Assembly (NCBI GenBank): GCA_944325255.1
Contig: CALUZH010000010.1
Span: 61,235-125,234, forward strand
Origin: an uncultured Erysipelotrichaceae bacterium
GTDB taxonomy: Bacteria > Bacillota_I > Bacilli_A > Erysipelotrichales > Erysipelotrichaceae
Length of the DNA: 64,000 bases
Direction: 5' to 3'
The position numbers and the translations under genes were made by a program. This document shows positions 47,220 to 56,419 of this stretch, in pieces (position 1 is the stretch's first letter; each line of letters starts with the position of its first letter). The notes under the pieces are model-generated. The model ran no database searches, had not been told where the DNA came from, and saw only the letters and a list, made by a program, of their open reading frames with translations.

Positions 47220-47248
47220 AAAAAAGCTTCCCTAAATATAAGGGAAGC
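47220..47248 (-). terminator. Terminator of the lipoprotein gene
   Basis: GCTTCCCT / AGGGAAGC hairpin with TTTTTT following on the minus strand. Confidence 0.85.
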
Positions 47249-47273
47249 CGTTTTTTTAAATAGTTAATTTGCC

Positions 47274-48086
47274 TTATTCAACAACCGTAACAGAAGTGAT
47301 ATGCGGGTTAACACCTTCATACCAGTAAAGGAAGCCTTCGCAGTTGATGACATCACCGACATTTAAAGCTTCAACGGTCTTATAGACATCACTTTCGTTG
47401 TCGCATAAGTAAGATTCGATAACGAAAGAATAAGTTTCGCCGTTATAAGAAACATTGAAATAAAGATCGGAATTAGATTCACGAGAACCTGAACCGTCAT
47501 AGTTATAAAGATAAGCTACTTCTTTACCGTCGGCATCAGTACTTGGAGCGACGGTTAAACCGGTGAAGGTAACCTTTTCATTTTGGTGACTTTCCAATTC
47601 TTCGGTACCTAAAAGTTCAGTAGCATCAAAGGCTTCGGCGATATAAGTTTCGCCATCATCAACGAATTCAAAACGTCCGTCCATAACTTCAACTTCGCCC
47701 GACCATTCAGCCTTGTAACCTTCAACCAAGATCTTAGTTCCCGGTACAAGTTTTTCAGCATCTTCTTCGCTGCAAGCTAAGTTATAGAAGAAGTAAGCAC
47801 CGTCTTCATCTTGGGCATATACAGTGATGGTGTTATCCCACCAAGATTGAGTAGCTTGAACATAAGCTTCAACCGTAACCAAAGAATCAACTTCGGCAGC
47901 CATATATTCTTCATGAGTCATGACATTTTCCGGATTGATCAGTTCAGCCGGTTCTTCACCTTCAACCGGTTCGGTCACTTCCGGAGTTTCTGTCACTTCC
48001 GGAGTTTCTTCCGGTTGATTAGAACTGCAGGCGCTAACTGTTAATACCATCAATAATGACATTAAAGCTACGAATAATTTTTTCAT
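47274..48086 (-). CDS. Secreted lipoprotein of unknown function
   Basis: 270 residues. The signal peptide ends in a lipobox (LTVSAC), followed by a TP/EV-rich spacer with the repeat TETPEV, then a beta-rich region with two similar halves (about 65-135 and 150-270: VTVEAYVQATQSWWDNTITV; VTFTGLTVAP) that look like OB-fold domains of the kind seen in Firmicutes lipoproteins. No enzyme motif. The ATG at 48086 is chosen because AAGGAG lies 7 bases upstream; ATGs at 48092 and 48116 are badly spaced. Monocistronic with its own terminator. Confidence 0.8.
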   Translation of the reverse strand: MKKLFVALMSLLMVLTVSACSSNQPEETPEVTETPEVTEPVEGEEPAELINPENVMTHEEYMAAEVDSLVTVEAYVQATQSWWDNTITVYAQDEDGAYFFYNLACSEEDAEKLVPGTKILVEGYKAEWSGEVEVMDGRFEFVDDGETYIAEAFDATELLGTEELESHQNEKVTFTGLTVAPSTDADGKEVAYLYNYDGSGSRESNSDLYFNVSYNGETYSFVIESYLCDNESDVYKTVEALNVGDVINCEGFLYWYEGVNPHITSVTVVE

Positions 48087-48164
48087 TTTCATTCTCCTTT
48101 TTGTTCTTTCGAACATCCATATTATAAACCATATTCTTGCCGGTTCAATGAATTTTAAGTGAAT

Positions 48165-49745
48165 TTAACGTGAGTCTTTGGCTTTATTTAAGGAATTTTT
48201 AATACTGATAATAATCAACAAAAGCCAAATAAGACCCAAGCACGTCAATAATAAAATACTCTCTGTAGGCATAGGACCAAGATCGCGATTTAAGCCCGTA
48301 CTTTCCCCGCTTTGGTCAAGATGATAAAGAGCACTGACATCGGCAAATAAATCATCGATATAGGCCTCATCAACTGTTTCCTTCCGTCTTACCGACTTGG
48401 TCACATTTTCAATTAGCTGGCCAGCCGCATCTCTCAACGAGGCTGAACCGTTAAATACCGGAGTGACAAAAGTCTTGTCGACATTTTCTAATATTAATTT
48501 AGAAGCTTCAATCTTAATATCATAATGTAAATCATCATCTTCGCCTTCAGCTTCAAGATAAGTTTGATATTCTATACTTTCCTGAGCTTTCAAAGTGACC
48601 GGGACATAGCCTTCGGTTTGGGCATAAGCAATTTGCACATCATTAGTTAAAAGATATTGCATAAATAACCAAGAGGCCAATACTTCCCCCGGATCTTCCT
48701 TATTAAAGATGCAAAGCGAAGGACCCTGAGAAATCATTTTGATATTAGCTTCATTAAATTGCGGTACCGGTCTGACAGCCGTTTCAAATTCCACCAGCTT
48801 GTCTTCACTGATATCGATAAGCGGAGCATCGCTGCCCATCCAGGTAGCGCCGGCTGTCGAATCAACTGCAAAAAGACATTGTCCGGCGTTAAGGAAATTG
48901 GCTGGGTAACTCGATATCTTGAAGGTAGAAAAAAGATCTTTTTCTACATATTCTGCTAATTTTAAAAGTAATTCCCTGGTTGTATCATTAAAGATTTCGA
49001 TATTGCCGTTACTTTCGGCATAAGGAGCATCAAGCTGATACAGCATTTGGATCATCATATTATCGGTGGACTTATAAATGAAAGGAATGAGGATATTCTG
49101 GGCATTCACCAGATAATTGCCGTCGGCATCCTTGGCCATCGCTTTTTCGCATACCTCAAAGATGAAATCCCAGCTTACGACCTCAGGAATTTCATAACCT
49201 AAACTTTCAATATAGGTAGCATTCATATATAAGGCTTCACTTGACCGCATAAAAGGTAGGGCATAAAGAGTGCCGTTGATCTTGCATTCATCCAAAAAAG
49301 CGGCAATAATCTCATCTTCATTGACCGAATCAAACTTTAAAAGTTCGCCACCCAAACCATAATCATCATCCTGAACAAGCTCTTCTAAGGGCACCACAAC
49401 ATCTTCACCCGTAAGATAAGTGGCGATATGATCAGGATAAGTAATGCAGATATTCGGGGTTGTCCCGGTTTGGATATTGGTTATGACATCATTATAGATT
49501 TTGCCATAGTCGGTATAAAGCCGCATATTAATCTTGATATTGGGATAAAGCTCTTCAAAGTCGGCAATGGTCTTTTCATAAATATCTACTTGGGTCTTGT
49601 TGGTATCATTTTTAGCCCAAAAGGTCAATTCATAAGTCTTATTTTCATCAAAACTTTCCGGTACGGCAAAGGCTATAGTTTCTTTTTGACCATGACAAGC
49701 CGTCAGACTTATGAGCAATAAAAGCACAAAGAAAAGCTTTTTCAT
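48165..49745 (-). CDS. Sugar ABC transporter substrate-binding lipoprotein with a C-terminal membrane helix
   Basis: 526 residues, family 1 solute-binding protein: lipobox LTAC near residue 17, LTFWAKNDTNKTQVDIYEKT at the start of the mature protein, and internal ALPFMRSSEALYMNATYIES typical of carbohydrate binders. Unusually, residues about 495-515 form a strong membrane helix followed by a basic KNSLNKAKDSR tail, so the protein may be held at both ends. Substrate not determinable; glycerol-3-phosphate or oligosaccharide by family. Last gene of the transporter operon; 4-bp overlap with the permease. Confidence 0.88.
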   Translation of the reverse strand: MKKLFFVLLLLISLTACHGQKETIAFAVPESFDENKTYELTFWAKNDTNKTQVDIYEKTIADFEELYPNIKINMRLYTDYGKIYNDVITNIQTGTTPNICITYPDHIATYLTGEDVVVPLEELVQDDDYGLGGELLKFDSVNEDEIIAAFLDECKINGTLYALPFMRSSEALYMNATYIESLGYEIPEVVSWDFIFEVCEKAMAKDADGNYLVNAQNILIPFIYKSTDNMMIQMLYQLDAPYAESNGNIEIFNDTTRELLLKLAEYVEKDLFSTFKISSYPANFLNAGQCLFAVDSTAGATWMGSDAPLIDISEDKLVEFETAVRPVPQFNEANIKMISQGPSLCIFNKEDPGEVLASWLFMQYLLTNDVQIAYAQTEGYVPVTLKAQESIEYQTYLEAEGEDDDLHYDIKIEASKLILENVDKTFVTPVFNGSASLRDAAGQLIENVTKSVRRKETVDEAYIDDLFADVSALYHLDQSGESTGLNRDLGPMPTESILLLTCLGLIWLLLIIISIKNSLNKAKDSR

Positions 49746-50605
49746 CCTTTAAGACCCCCTCTGGATACACCGGCCATAATTTTTTTCCGAAATAACAAGA
49801 ATAAGATAATCAGCGGTAAGGAAATCATGACCACTGCCGCCATCATGGCCGGAATATTTTCCCGACCAAAGCCGCTTTCACGAATCGCTTGAATACCGTT
49901 AGAAACCAAAAAATAATTTTCATCATCCGTAATCAAACGCGGCCATACATAGCTGTTCCAACATTCGATAATCTTTAATATCGCTACGGTAATAACCGTC
50001 GGTTTACATATTGGCAAAAGAACCTTAAAAAGATATTTAAGATCACTGGTGCCGTCAACCTTGGCCGCATAGTAAAGCTCATCGGGAACGGCCGCAAAAT
50101 TCTCTTTCAAAAGATAAATATAAAAGACCGAAGTTACCGAAGGAAGGATGAGGCCCAAGAAGGTATTGCGCATATTCCAGTCGGTAATCGTCACAAAGTT
50201 AGTGATGATGACAAGTTCATTAGGAATCATCATCAAGGCCAGGCAAGCGGTAAATAAAAGATTTTTGCCCTTAAAATTCAAGCGGGCAAAGGCATAGGCC
50301 GCAAGAATGGTCACTATCAGCATGATTATGGTTGTAAGCAAGGTAAAAATAAGCGTATTGACAAAATAATCGGCCAAAGGCACTTCATTTAAGGCATAAG
50401 CATAATTTTCTAAAGTCGGTTCCAGAGTGATGAATTGGGGAATATACTCACTGTTATAAGCACTGTATGACTTTAAGGAACTCAAAATCATCCAATAAAA
50501 AGGAAATAAGACCACTAAGGCCCAAAAAGTCAAAAAGGCATATTTTAAGAAATTGATTATTTTTTGATGCCGTTTTTCTTTGGCATATAATTCATGATAT
50601 TCCAT
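49742..50605 (-). CDS. Carbohydrate ABC transporter permease (MalG/UgpE type)
   Basis: 287 residues, six membrane helices. The binding-protein-dependent transport motif (EAA loop) reads ELYYAAKVDGTSDLKYLFKV, which contacts the ATPase. The N-terminal LFPFYWMILSSLK is typical of the UgpE/MalG group. The ATG at 50605 follows TTAGGAGG; the longer open frame upstream overlaps the neighbour. Pairs with the adjacent UgpA-type permease. Confidence 0.93.
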   Translation of the reverse strand: MEYHELYAKEKRHQKIINFLKYAFLTFWALVVLFPFYWMILSSLKSYSAYNSEYIPQFITLEPTLENYAYALNEVPLADYFVNTLIFTLLTTIIMLIVTILAAYAFARLNFKGKNLLFTACLALMMIPNELVIITNFVTITDWNMRNTFLGLILPSVTSVFYIYLLKENFAAVPDELYYAAKVDGTSDLKYLFKVLLPICKPTVITVAILKIIECWNSYVWPRLITDDENYFLVSNGIQAIRESGFGRENIPAMMAAVVMISLPLIILFLLFRKKIMAGVSRGGLKG

Positions 50606-50613
50606 ACTGCCTC

Positions 50614-51504
50614 CTAATAATGCACATGCTTGCGGGAAATCAATAGATTGATACAAGTGATGGTCAGGACAATGGCAAAAAGAATAACCGCTGCAGCCGA
50701 AGCATAGGAAGGATAGCCACCACTGGCTCCATAGAGCATATCATAAATATAACCAACCAAGGTATTCATTTCCGCCACATTAAGATTGGTACCGAAAAGG
50801 GCTACCGCATCGGAGTAAGCCTTAAAGGCCCCAATAAAACCGGTAATGACCAAATAAAAGAGAATCGGCGAGATTAACGGCAAGGTAATCTTGAAAAAAG
50901 TTCTTATTTTACCGGTACCGTCAACCCGGGCAGCATCATAATATTCCCGATTGACCGAAGCCAAGGCCCCGGTTAAAACCAATATCTTAAACGGCAATAC
51001 CACCCAAATAGTATAGATGCATAGTACCAGCATCTTGGCCCAATATGGACCGTCAATAAAATCAATCGGCCCCATGCCGAATAAAGAAAGGAGCATATTG
51101 ATCAAACCGTTACTGTAGGCTGTCGGCTTAAAAAGAATCATAAAGACTAGGCCAACGGCCAAAGTATTGGTAACATAGGGCAAAAAATAAATCGTTTCAA
51201 AAGCTTCCTTGAGCTTTTTTATCGAACTTAAGGCCAAGGATATCAGCAAAGCCAAAATCGTCGATAGCGGAACCGTAATAAAAACCAAGATAAAAGTATT
51301 CTTTAAAGCTTGGATAAAATAAGGATCGTGCAAGACATAGGAAAAGTTATAAAGGCCGATGCCATAATAACTTTGCGAGGCCGAATTATAACCCTCTTCC
51401 AGGGAATAGACAAAGACATCAATAAGCGGATAAACTAAAAAAACCACCAAAAAGGCCAAGGCCGGCAAAAGATAGAGCCAAGCTTTATTATTTCTTTTTT
51501 CCAT
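50614..51504 (-). CDS. Carbohydrate ABC transporter permease (MalF/UgpA type)
   Basis: 296 residues, six membrane helices, with N-terminal LYLLPALAFLVVFLVYPL and the EAA-loop segment REYYDAARVDGTGKIRTFFK. Partner of the downstream MalG-type permease. AAAGGAG precedes the ATG. Only 4 bp separate it from the ATPase gene. Confidence 0.93.
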   Translation of the reverse strand: MEKRNNKAWLYLLPALAFLVVFLVYPLIDVFVYSLEEGYNSASQSYYGIGLYNFSYVLHDPYFIQALKNTFILVFITVPLSTILALLISLALSSIKKLKEAFETIYFLPYVTNTLAVGLVFMILFKPTAYSNGLINMLLSLFGMGPIDFIDGPYWAKMLVLCIYTIWVVLPFKILVLTGALASVNREYYDAARVDGTGKIRTFFKITLPLISPILFYLVITGFIGAFKAYSDAVALFGTNLNVAEMNTLVGYIYDMLYGASGGYPSYASAAAVILFAIVLTITCINLLISRKHVHY

Positions 51505-51508
51505 GAAG

Positions 51509-52606
51509 CTAGCTCCTTTCCGGATTTATTATTTTTCCGCTTTCCTTGGCAAACACAAAGACTTTGCGCTTTTTTAAAGCGAAATTGATATGGTCGTCCA
51601 CCACTTCAACAGCCGCTTCCGAAGGTACAATGGCCCGGACATTTTCTCCTTCAAAGTCTTGATGGCGGAAAATAACCGACTTGTCCTTGCCCATGACTTC
51701 TTCGCGGACAAATTCACCATGTATCGGTCCTTCTTTATCGATAATAAAGCCTTCCGGGCGGATACCGACATAAACTTCCTGGTCGAAAGCTTCAAAAGGC
51801 ATTATGGCATCTTGGCCAATATAGACTTCCTTATTTAAAATCCGACCCTTAAAGACATTGATAGGGGGATTGCCCAAAAACTTGGCCACAAATAAGGATG
51901 TCGGGGCATCATATACTTCCTGAGGCTTACCGATTTGCATAATAAAGCCCTCATTCATGACAACAATATCATCACAAATGCTCATCGCTTCATCCTGGTC
52001 ATGCGTTACAAAGATGGTGGTAATACCGGTAGCTTTTTGAATGCGGCGAATCTCTTCTCTGGTCTTTAAGCGCAAGCGGGCATCAAGGTTAGATAAGGGC
52101 TCATCCAAAAGTAAGACCGCCGGCATCTTGACCAAAGCCCGGGCAATGGCTACGCGCTGTTGCTGGCCACCGGAAAGCTCATTAGGTTTACGGTCCAGCA
52201 AATTTTCAATTTGTACCAGTTCGGCCGCCTTTAAAGCTCTTTGGGCCATCTCCTTTTTATTGAGCTTGGCATCACCCTTTAAATTGCCTAAAGGAAACAT
52301 AATATTTTCGCGAACATTCAAGTGCGGATATAAGGCATAGTTTTGAAAAACCAAACCCACTCCCCGATGTTCCGGAGCCAATTCGGTCACATCATTGTCG
52401 CCGAAATAGATGCGTCCCGAAGTCGGCGTCAAAAGACCCGATATTAAATTCAAAGTTGTACTTTTGCCGCAACCTGAAGGTCCTAAAAGACCAAGCAGAC
52501 GGCCATCTTTGACAGTATAGTCAAAATCATTGACAGCTATTGTTTCGCCACCCTTCAAGTCCCGGCTTTTGAATTTTTTAAAAAGATGTTCCAACCTTAT
52601 TTGCAT
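51509..52606 (-). CDS. Carbohydrate ABC transporter ATP-binding protein (MsmK/UgpC type)
   Basis: 365 residues. Walker A GPSGCGKST, Q-loop, signature LSGGQQQRVAIARAL, Walker B VLLLDEPLSNLD and the H-loop IFVTHD are complete, followed by a TOBE-containing regulatory domain (IMPFEAFDQEVYVGIRPEGF) as in ATPases of sugar importers. Start ATG behind AAGGGGG. Having the ATPase inside the operon is worth noting, because many Firmicutes share one MsmK among transporters. Confidence 0.94.
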   Translation of the reverse strand: MQIRLEHLFKKFKSRDLKGGETIAVNDFDYTVKDGRLLGLLGPSGCGKSTTLNLISGLLTPTSGRIYFGDNDVTELAPEHRGVGLVFQNYALYPHLNVRENIMFPLGNLKGDAKLNKKEMAQRALKAAELVQIENLLDRKPNELSGGQQQRVAIARALVKMPAVLLLDEPLSNLDARLRLKTREEIRRIQKATGITTIFVTHDQDEAMSICDDIVVMNEGFIMQIGKPQEVYDAPTSLFVAKFLGNPPINVFKGRILNKEVYIGQDAIMPFEAFDQEVYVGIRPEGFIIDKEGPIHGEFVREEVMGKDKSVIFRHQDFEGENVRAIVPSEAAVEVVDDHINFALKKRKVFVFAKESGKIINPERS

Positions 52607-53424
52607 ATGTCCCCCTTATTTCTTTTTTGGTTATAACGTCGTCCTAAATCGGCATAACGGCGGGTAATCCATGAACAGATTCCGTCCAGCCCCGGATAGA
52701 TAAGTCTTTCAGATATATTGATATAATCAAGCTTGTCACGGATCTCCAGTTTCACGGTTTTAGGAATAATTATTTTATATAAAGTAGTATCTTCCATATC
52801 AATCAAATCGGTGATGGAATATTCTTTTTTGGAACAGATAGAAAATAGGGCATATTGATTGCTCATCCGATTGCTTTGGGAAGCCGGTTCATAAAAAAGA
52901 AAGAAGGCATTCTCACTTAAGGCTTCCAGTTCTTCAAGATTCTCGGCATGTCTTTGCAGCATCGCCATGGTAAAACTTTGGGCACAAGAAGCTGCCAACT
53001 CCTTTTTTAAACATAGCGGGAGATGTCTTTCGCCTTCTTTTAAATCCATACAGTAGATAGCTCCGTCATGATCATACATATAAATATTTTCGGTAGCGAA
53101 ATGGGCGGCTACCAAGGGCGAATAAGTCCAATCCAAAAGCCTGGTCGGCAAACCATAGTGTTGGCCCATTGCCAAAATTTGCCAAAAACTTGAACATTCC
53201 TTGACATCGGTATAACCATATTTTTTAAATGAACGGATAATACTCGCTTCAAGAGAAAGATCATGACGGCAAATACGGCTGAGCTTGGAGGACAAATCAT
53301 AATTTTTGTCCGGCACTCCCCGATAGACGAAATTGTTGCGATAACGCATGGTCTTTTCATCCCAACAGGTGGCAAAGACCAAATCTTGAAGTTCTTCAAA
53401 ACTGTTAATGGTAATTTCTTTCAT
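52597..53424 (-). CDS. FRG-domain protein
   Basis: 275 residues. The FRG signature is clear: FVYRGVPDKNYDLSSKLSR (the F-x-R-G motif) and MGQHYGLPTRLLDW followed by SPLVAAHFA. The domain occurs in stand-alone proteins and in defence or toxin-like contexts in bacteria; its activity is not established. No signal peptide or membrane segment. The ATG at 53424 follows the preceding stop by one base and a GAGGAA sequence; the gene end overlaps the ATPase gene by 10 bp, tying it to the sugar transporter operon. Confidence 0.85.
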   Translation of the reverse strand: MKEITINSFEELQDLVFATCWDEKTMRYRNNFVYRGVPDKNYDLSSKLSRICRHDLSLEASIIRSFKKYGYTDVKECSSFWQILAMGQHYGLPTRLLDWTYSPLVAAHFATENIYMYDHDGAIYCMDLKEGERHLPLCLKKELAASCAQSFTMAMLQRHAENLEELEALSENAFFLFYEPASQSNRMSNQYALFSICSKKEYSITDLIDMEDTTLYKIIIPKTVKLEIRDKLDYINISERLIYPGLDGICSWITRRYADLGRRYNQKRNKGDICK

Positions 53425-53425
53425 C

Positions 53426-54313
53426 CTAATATTCCTCGTGAACAAAAAAAGCTTTGCAGCTTAAACTAAGCCCCTGCTCAATACTTGTCACATCACTATT
53501 ATATAGCGCATTAAATAAAGATAAATCATTTATTTTAGCCCCGATAAAAACTCGGGAATCTGCCTTATCAAGATCACTTAAAAAACTTAAATCCTGGCTT
53601 TCATTAGCTCTGATAATGACTTTTTTATTTTCATTGAGCTTATTTAATAAAGCGCCTAAGGCTTTTTCATCATTATAAATAGCTTCATCAACCCAAATAT
53701 TTTTTAAACCATAATGATAAACAAGATAAGCCCTAATCCCCTTTTCATAATATGCCAAAAGCGAATATCCCCTTAAATGCCAAAGTTTTAAAAGCTTGAT
53801 GAAATCTTCATCCAAACGGAAATTATATAAGCCGAATTTAGAAACATAGCTTCCATAAGCCTTGCCCAAATCATCGATATCCGGATTTTCATTAAAATAA
53901 CCATCTATTTTGAGATCATCTGTTTTTTGATAATACCAAAGGCTTTCTTTTTCCAAACTTATAAAACCCGTCTTTTTAAAAAGCTCTTCATCGCCTTTTA
54001 ATAACGTCAAAAGATTCTGATATTGCTGGTCAGCCATAATTTCATTTAATAGAAATAAGGCATCACTTAAATCAGCAGCTTTAAGGTGGCTGATATAACC
54101 AACGCCGATATTGTGCTTTAAAAAGCGCATCATATGCCGAAAAACCAAGGCAGCAGCGGTTATTTGCCCATTTTCTTTGATGGCATAGATGCTTAAACGT
54201 TCATCTTCAAAAAGGTCTTCCAGCAAGAATGTCTTAAAAGTTTCATCGGGCCAAAATAGCTTTAAAGCTTCAAGATCATCTTTAAGGACCAGTACAACTT
54301 TTTTATCTTTCAC
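53426..54313 (-). CDS. Probable GNAT-like acetyltransferase, function unknown
   Basis: 295 residues, soluble. The N-terminal half (IYAIKENGQITAAALVFRH; GVGYISHLKAADLSDALFLL) resembles a GNAT fold, and the C-terminal half (IRAYLVYHYGLKNIWVDEAI; FLSDLDKADSRVFIGAKIND) may be a second GNAT-like domain, as in Eis-type proteins, but no canonical acetyl-CoA loop is convincing. Overlaps the upstream membrane protein gene by 11 bp and precedes the FRG gene by 1 bp. Confidence 0.5.
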   Translation of the reverse strand: MKDKKVVLVLKDDLEALKLFWPDETFKTFLLEDLFEDERLSIYAIKENGQITAAALVFRHMMRFLKHNIGVGYISHLKAADLSDALFLLNEIMADQQYQNLLTLLKGDEELFKKTGFISLEKESLWYYQKTDDLKIDGYFNENPDIDDLGKAYGSYVSKFGLYNFRLDEDFIKLLKLWHLRGYSLLAYYEKGIRAYLVYHYGLKNIWVDEAIYNDEKALGALLNKLNENKKVIIRANESQDLSFLSDLDKADSRVFIGAKINDLSLFNALYNSDVTSIEQGLSLSCKAFFVHEEY

Positions 54314-54551
54314 TTTCCCTGTCCTTTATTTTAACCTGCACATCAATCACATCATTATTTTCCAAATGCTGCCGATTATAATTACTATCTGAAGGATTGG
54401 CGGGGCGAATAATCGTTATATTTTTACGGAATTTAAAAAAGGCCAAAGCCAAAAGCGCCAGCAAGATAATAATCAGCCATTTTAATAATGGCCAAAGCAA
54501 GATAATGATAATTAAGGCCAATGGCCAATAAAGAATATTAGGATTGTTCAT
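54303..54551 (-). CDS. Small membrane protein (82 residues)
   Basis: Two closely spaced hydrophobic segments (about residues 8-36) followed by a basic, then polar and acidic tail (FRKNITIIRP; NNDVIDVQVKIKDRE). Not recognised. The ATG at 54551 is preferred because AAGGAG lies 6 bases upstream; the ATG at 54557 directly abuts that site. The start lies inside the whiA end (14-bp overlap). Confidence 0.65.
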   Translation of the reverse strand: MNNPNILYWPLALIIIILLWPLLKWLIIILLALLALAFFKFRKNITIIRPANPSDSNYNRQHLENNDVIDVQVKIKDRESER

Positions 54552-55485
54552 GGGCATCTCCTTTTTCATATATTGCAATTATTTTATTTAAGCGGTGATT
54601 TAAGCCTGAGCGGGAGATATTTTGACCATAGCGTTTTTGATATTCCTTGCAAAGTTCACCTAAAGAATAATCCGGAAAGGCCAAACGCAAATCACATACC
54701 GCCTTAAGCTTATCATCAAGTTTATCAAAACGGCCGTCAGCCATCATTTCTTCAATAATCTTCGATTGGTTATTCGCCGCCTGCATGGTCTTCATATCAT
54801 TGGCAATTTCGCAATTATTAAGCCGGACCAAAGAATTTTTAAAGTCCCGGTTTATCCGCATATTTTCAAAATTCATCAGTGATTCATGAGCCCCGATGCA
54901 TCTTAAAAAATCGGAAATATCATCAGCCTTTTTAAGATAGACAATAAATTTTCCCCGTCTTTGCGACAACTTGGCGGCAAGATTAAAACGTTCCATCAGT
55001 TTAATCACAAAATTGGCATGAGCTTCATCATTAATGGCCAATTCCAGATGATAATTGGTCTTGTTTGGGGCATTGCATGCCCCATAGGCTAAAAAGGCCC
55101 CGGCCAAATAAGCCCGAGCGCAGCAATTTTTCATCACGACCGAAGCTTTGGGATAATTTAAAAGACCATTGGCTGAATATAAGCCCAAAAATTCCAAAAG
55201 CGGAATAACCTCATCAACAATTGTCAAATGATAAACATTATTTTTCTTAAGATTGGTCTTTTGATAAGTGGCAAGCGTCGATTCCACCGGATATAGTTCT
55301 TTTAAAAGAAAGGCTACCCGTTTGACGGTTGTCGGATTTTCACTTTTGACCACCAGTTCAAAACCCCGGGAAGAAATCGACAATGAGGAAGTAAGTTTGA
55401 TAAGAGCACTAAGTTCAGCCTTGGCACAACAGGCTTTTAGCTCATTGTAGGCAATCTCCTGTTTAATCTCTTTAGTAAAAGACAT
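54538..55485 (-). CDS. whiA: DNA-binding protein WhiA
   Basis: 315 residues: LAGLIDADG-homing-endonuclease-like N-terminal domain without catalytic residues (CCARAYLAGAFLAYG) plus a C-terminal helix-turn-helix (LRLAFPDYSLGELCKEY; ISRSGLNHRLNKI). Known WhiA proteins influence cell division and chromosome segregation. Third gene of the conserved rapZ-yvcK-whiA cluster; GGGAGA precedes the ATG. Confidence 0.96.
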   Translation of the reverse strand: MSFTKEIKQEIAYNELKACCAKAELSALIKLTSSLSISSRGFELVVKSENPTTVKRVAFLLKELYPVESTLATYQKTNLKKNNVYHLTIVDEVIPLLEFLGLYSANGLLNYPKASVVMKNCCARAYLAGAFLAYGACNAPNKTNYHLELAINDEAHANFVIKLMERFNLAAKLSQRRGKFIVYLKKADDISDFLRCIGAHESLMNFENMRINRDFKNSLVRLNNCEIANDMKTMQAANNQSKIIEEMMADGRFDKLDDKLKAVCDLRLAFPDYSLGELCKEYQKRYGQNISRSGLNHRLNKIIAIYEKGDAHEQS

Positions 55486-55489
55486 AAAG

Positions 55490-56419
55490 CTAATCTCCCA
55501 AAAGTTCGCTCACGACCGTCTTTATTTTGGCACTGTCGTGTCTTACCAAAGATTTAGAAAAATCCAAAAGTTCCCGTTCCCAAACTTCTTTTTCGGAACC
55601 ATGGTCTAAAACTTCAATGGAATTTTCTTTTAAATAACGGGAACGGATATAAAAAGGAATATTCTCACAATGTTTAATCACTAAGTCGATAATCGCCCCA
55701 TGGTCTTCCAAAGCTTTGATATGATCTTCTAAATCATAATCAAAAGTTTCATTATTTTGCGTCATGCAGTTGGCAAAATATACGCGCCTGGCCCCGGTTT
55801 CCTTAAGGGCTTTTTGAATATCGGGAATAATGATATTGGGCAAAATGCTCGTATAGACGCTGCCGATTCCATAAATAATCAAGTCAGCTTCCAAAATCTT
55901 TTTTATCGCTTCCTTATTAGCCTTAACTTCATGATCATAAAAAACTTTTTTAATATGATGATTAAAACTTGGAATATTAGCTTCCCCCTTGACAATGGTA
56001 TCATCATCCATAACTGCATATAAGGAAATAACTTCCAAAGAAGACGGCACTACTTCGCCCTTTACATTCATTAGTTTTGAAGTTTCCACGATCGCTTTAA
56101 TAAAAGATCCCCGCATTTGTGTTAAAGCGGTAAGAATGAGATTACCAAGATTATGCCCGACCACATCGGTATTTTCTTCACCGGCAAAGCGAAAGTCCAT
56201 AAGTTGCGCTAACCAGTTATCTTCATCGGCCAAGGCGACCAAGACATTGCGGACATCGCCCATGGCCGGAACATCATACATCGCTCTTAAACGTCCGGTT
56301 GAACCCCCGTCATCCGCCACTGTCACAATTGTAGCAAGCTCGACATCTTCTAATTCTTTTAAACCTTTTAAAATGGTGGATTGACCATGTCCCCCGCCGA
56401 TAACGACAATCTTTTTCAT
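55490..56419 (-). CDS. yvcK: YvcK-family protein (gluconeogenesis/cell-shape factor)
   Basis: 309 residues of the CofD-like fold: GGGHGQSTILKGLK near the start, VADDGGSTGRLR and GDVRNVLVAL. In Bacillus YvcK binds UDP-sugars and is needed for growth on gluconeogenic carbon sources and for normal cell shape. Overlaps rapZ by 4 bp. Confidence 0.95.
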   Translation of the reverse strand: MKKIVVIGGGHGQSTILKGLKELEDVELATIVTVADDGGSTGRLRAMYDVPAMGDVRNVLVALADEDNWLAQLMDFRFAGEENTDVVGHNLGNLILTALTQMRGSFIKAIVETSKLMNVKGEVVPSSLEVISLYAVMDDDTIVKGEANIPSFNHHIKKVFYDHEVKANKEAIKKILEADLIIYGIGSVYTSILPNIIIPDIQKALKETGARRVYFANCMTQNNETFDYDLEDHIKALEDHGAIIDLVIKHCENIPFYIRSRYLKENSIEVLDHGSEKEVWERELLDFSKSLVRHDSAKIKTVVSELLGD

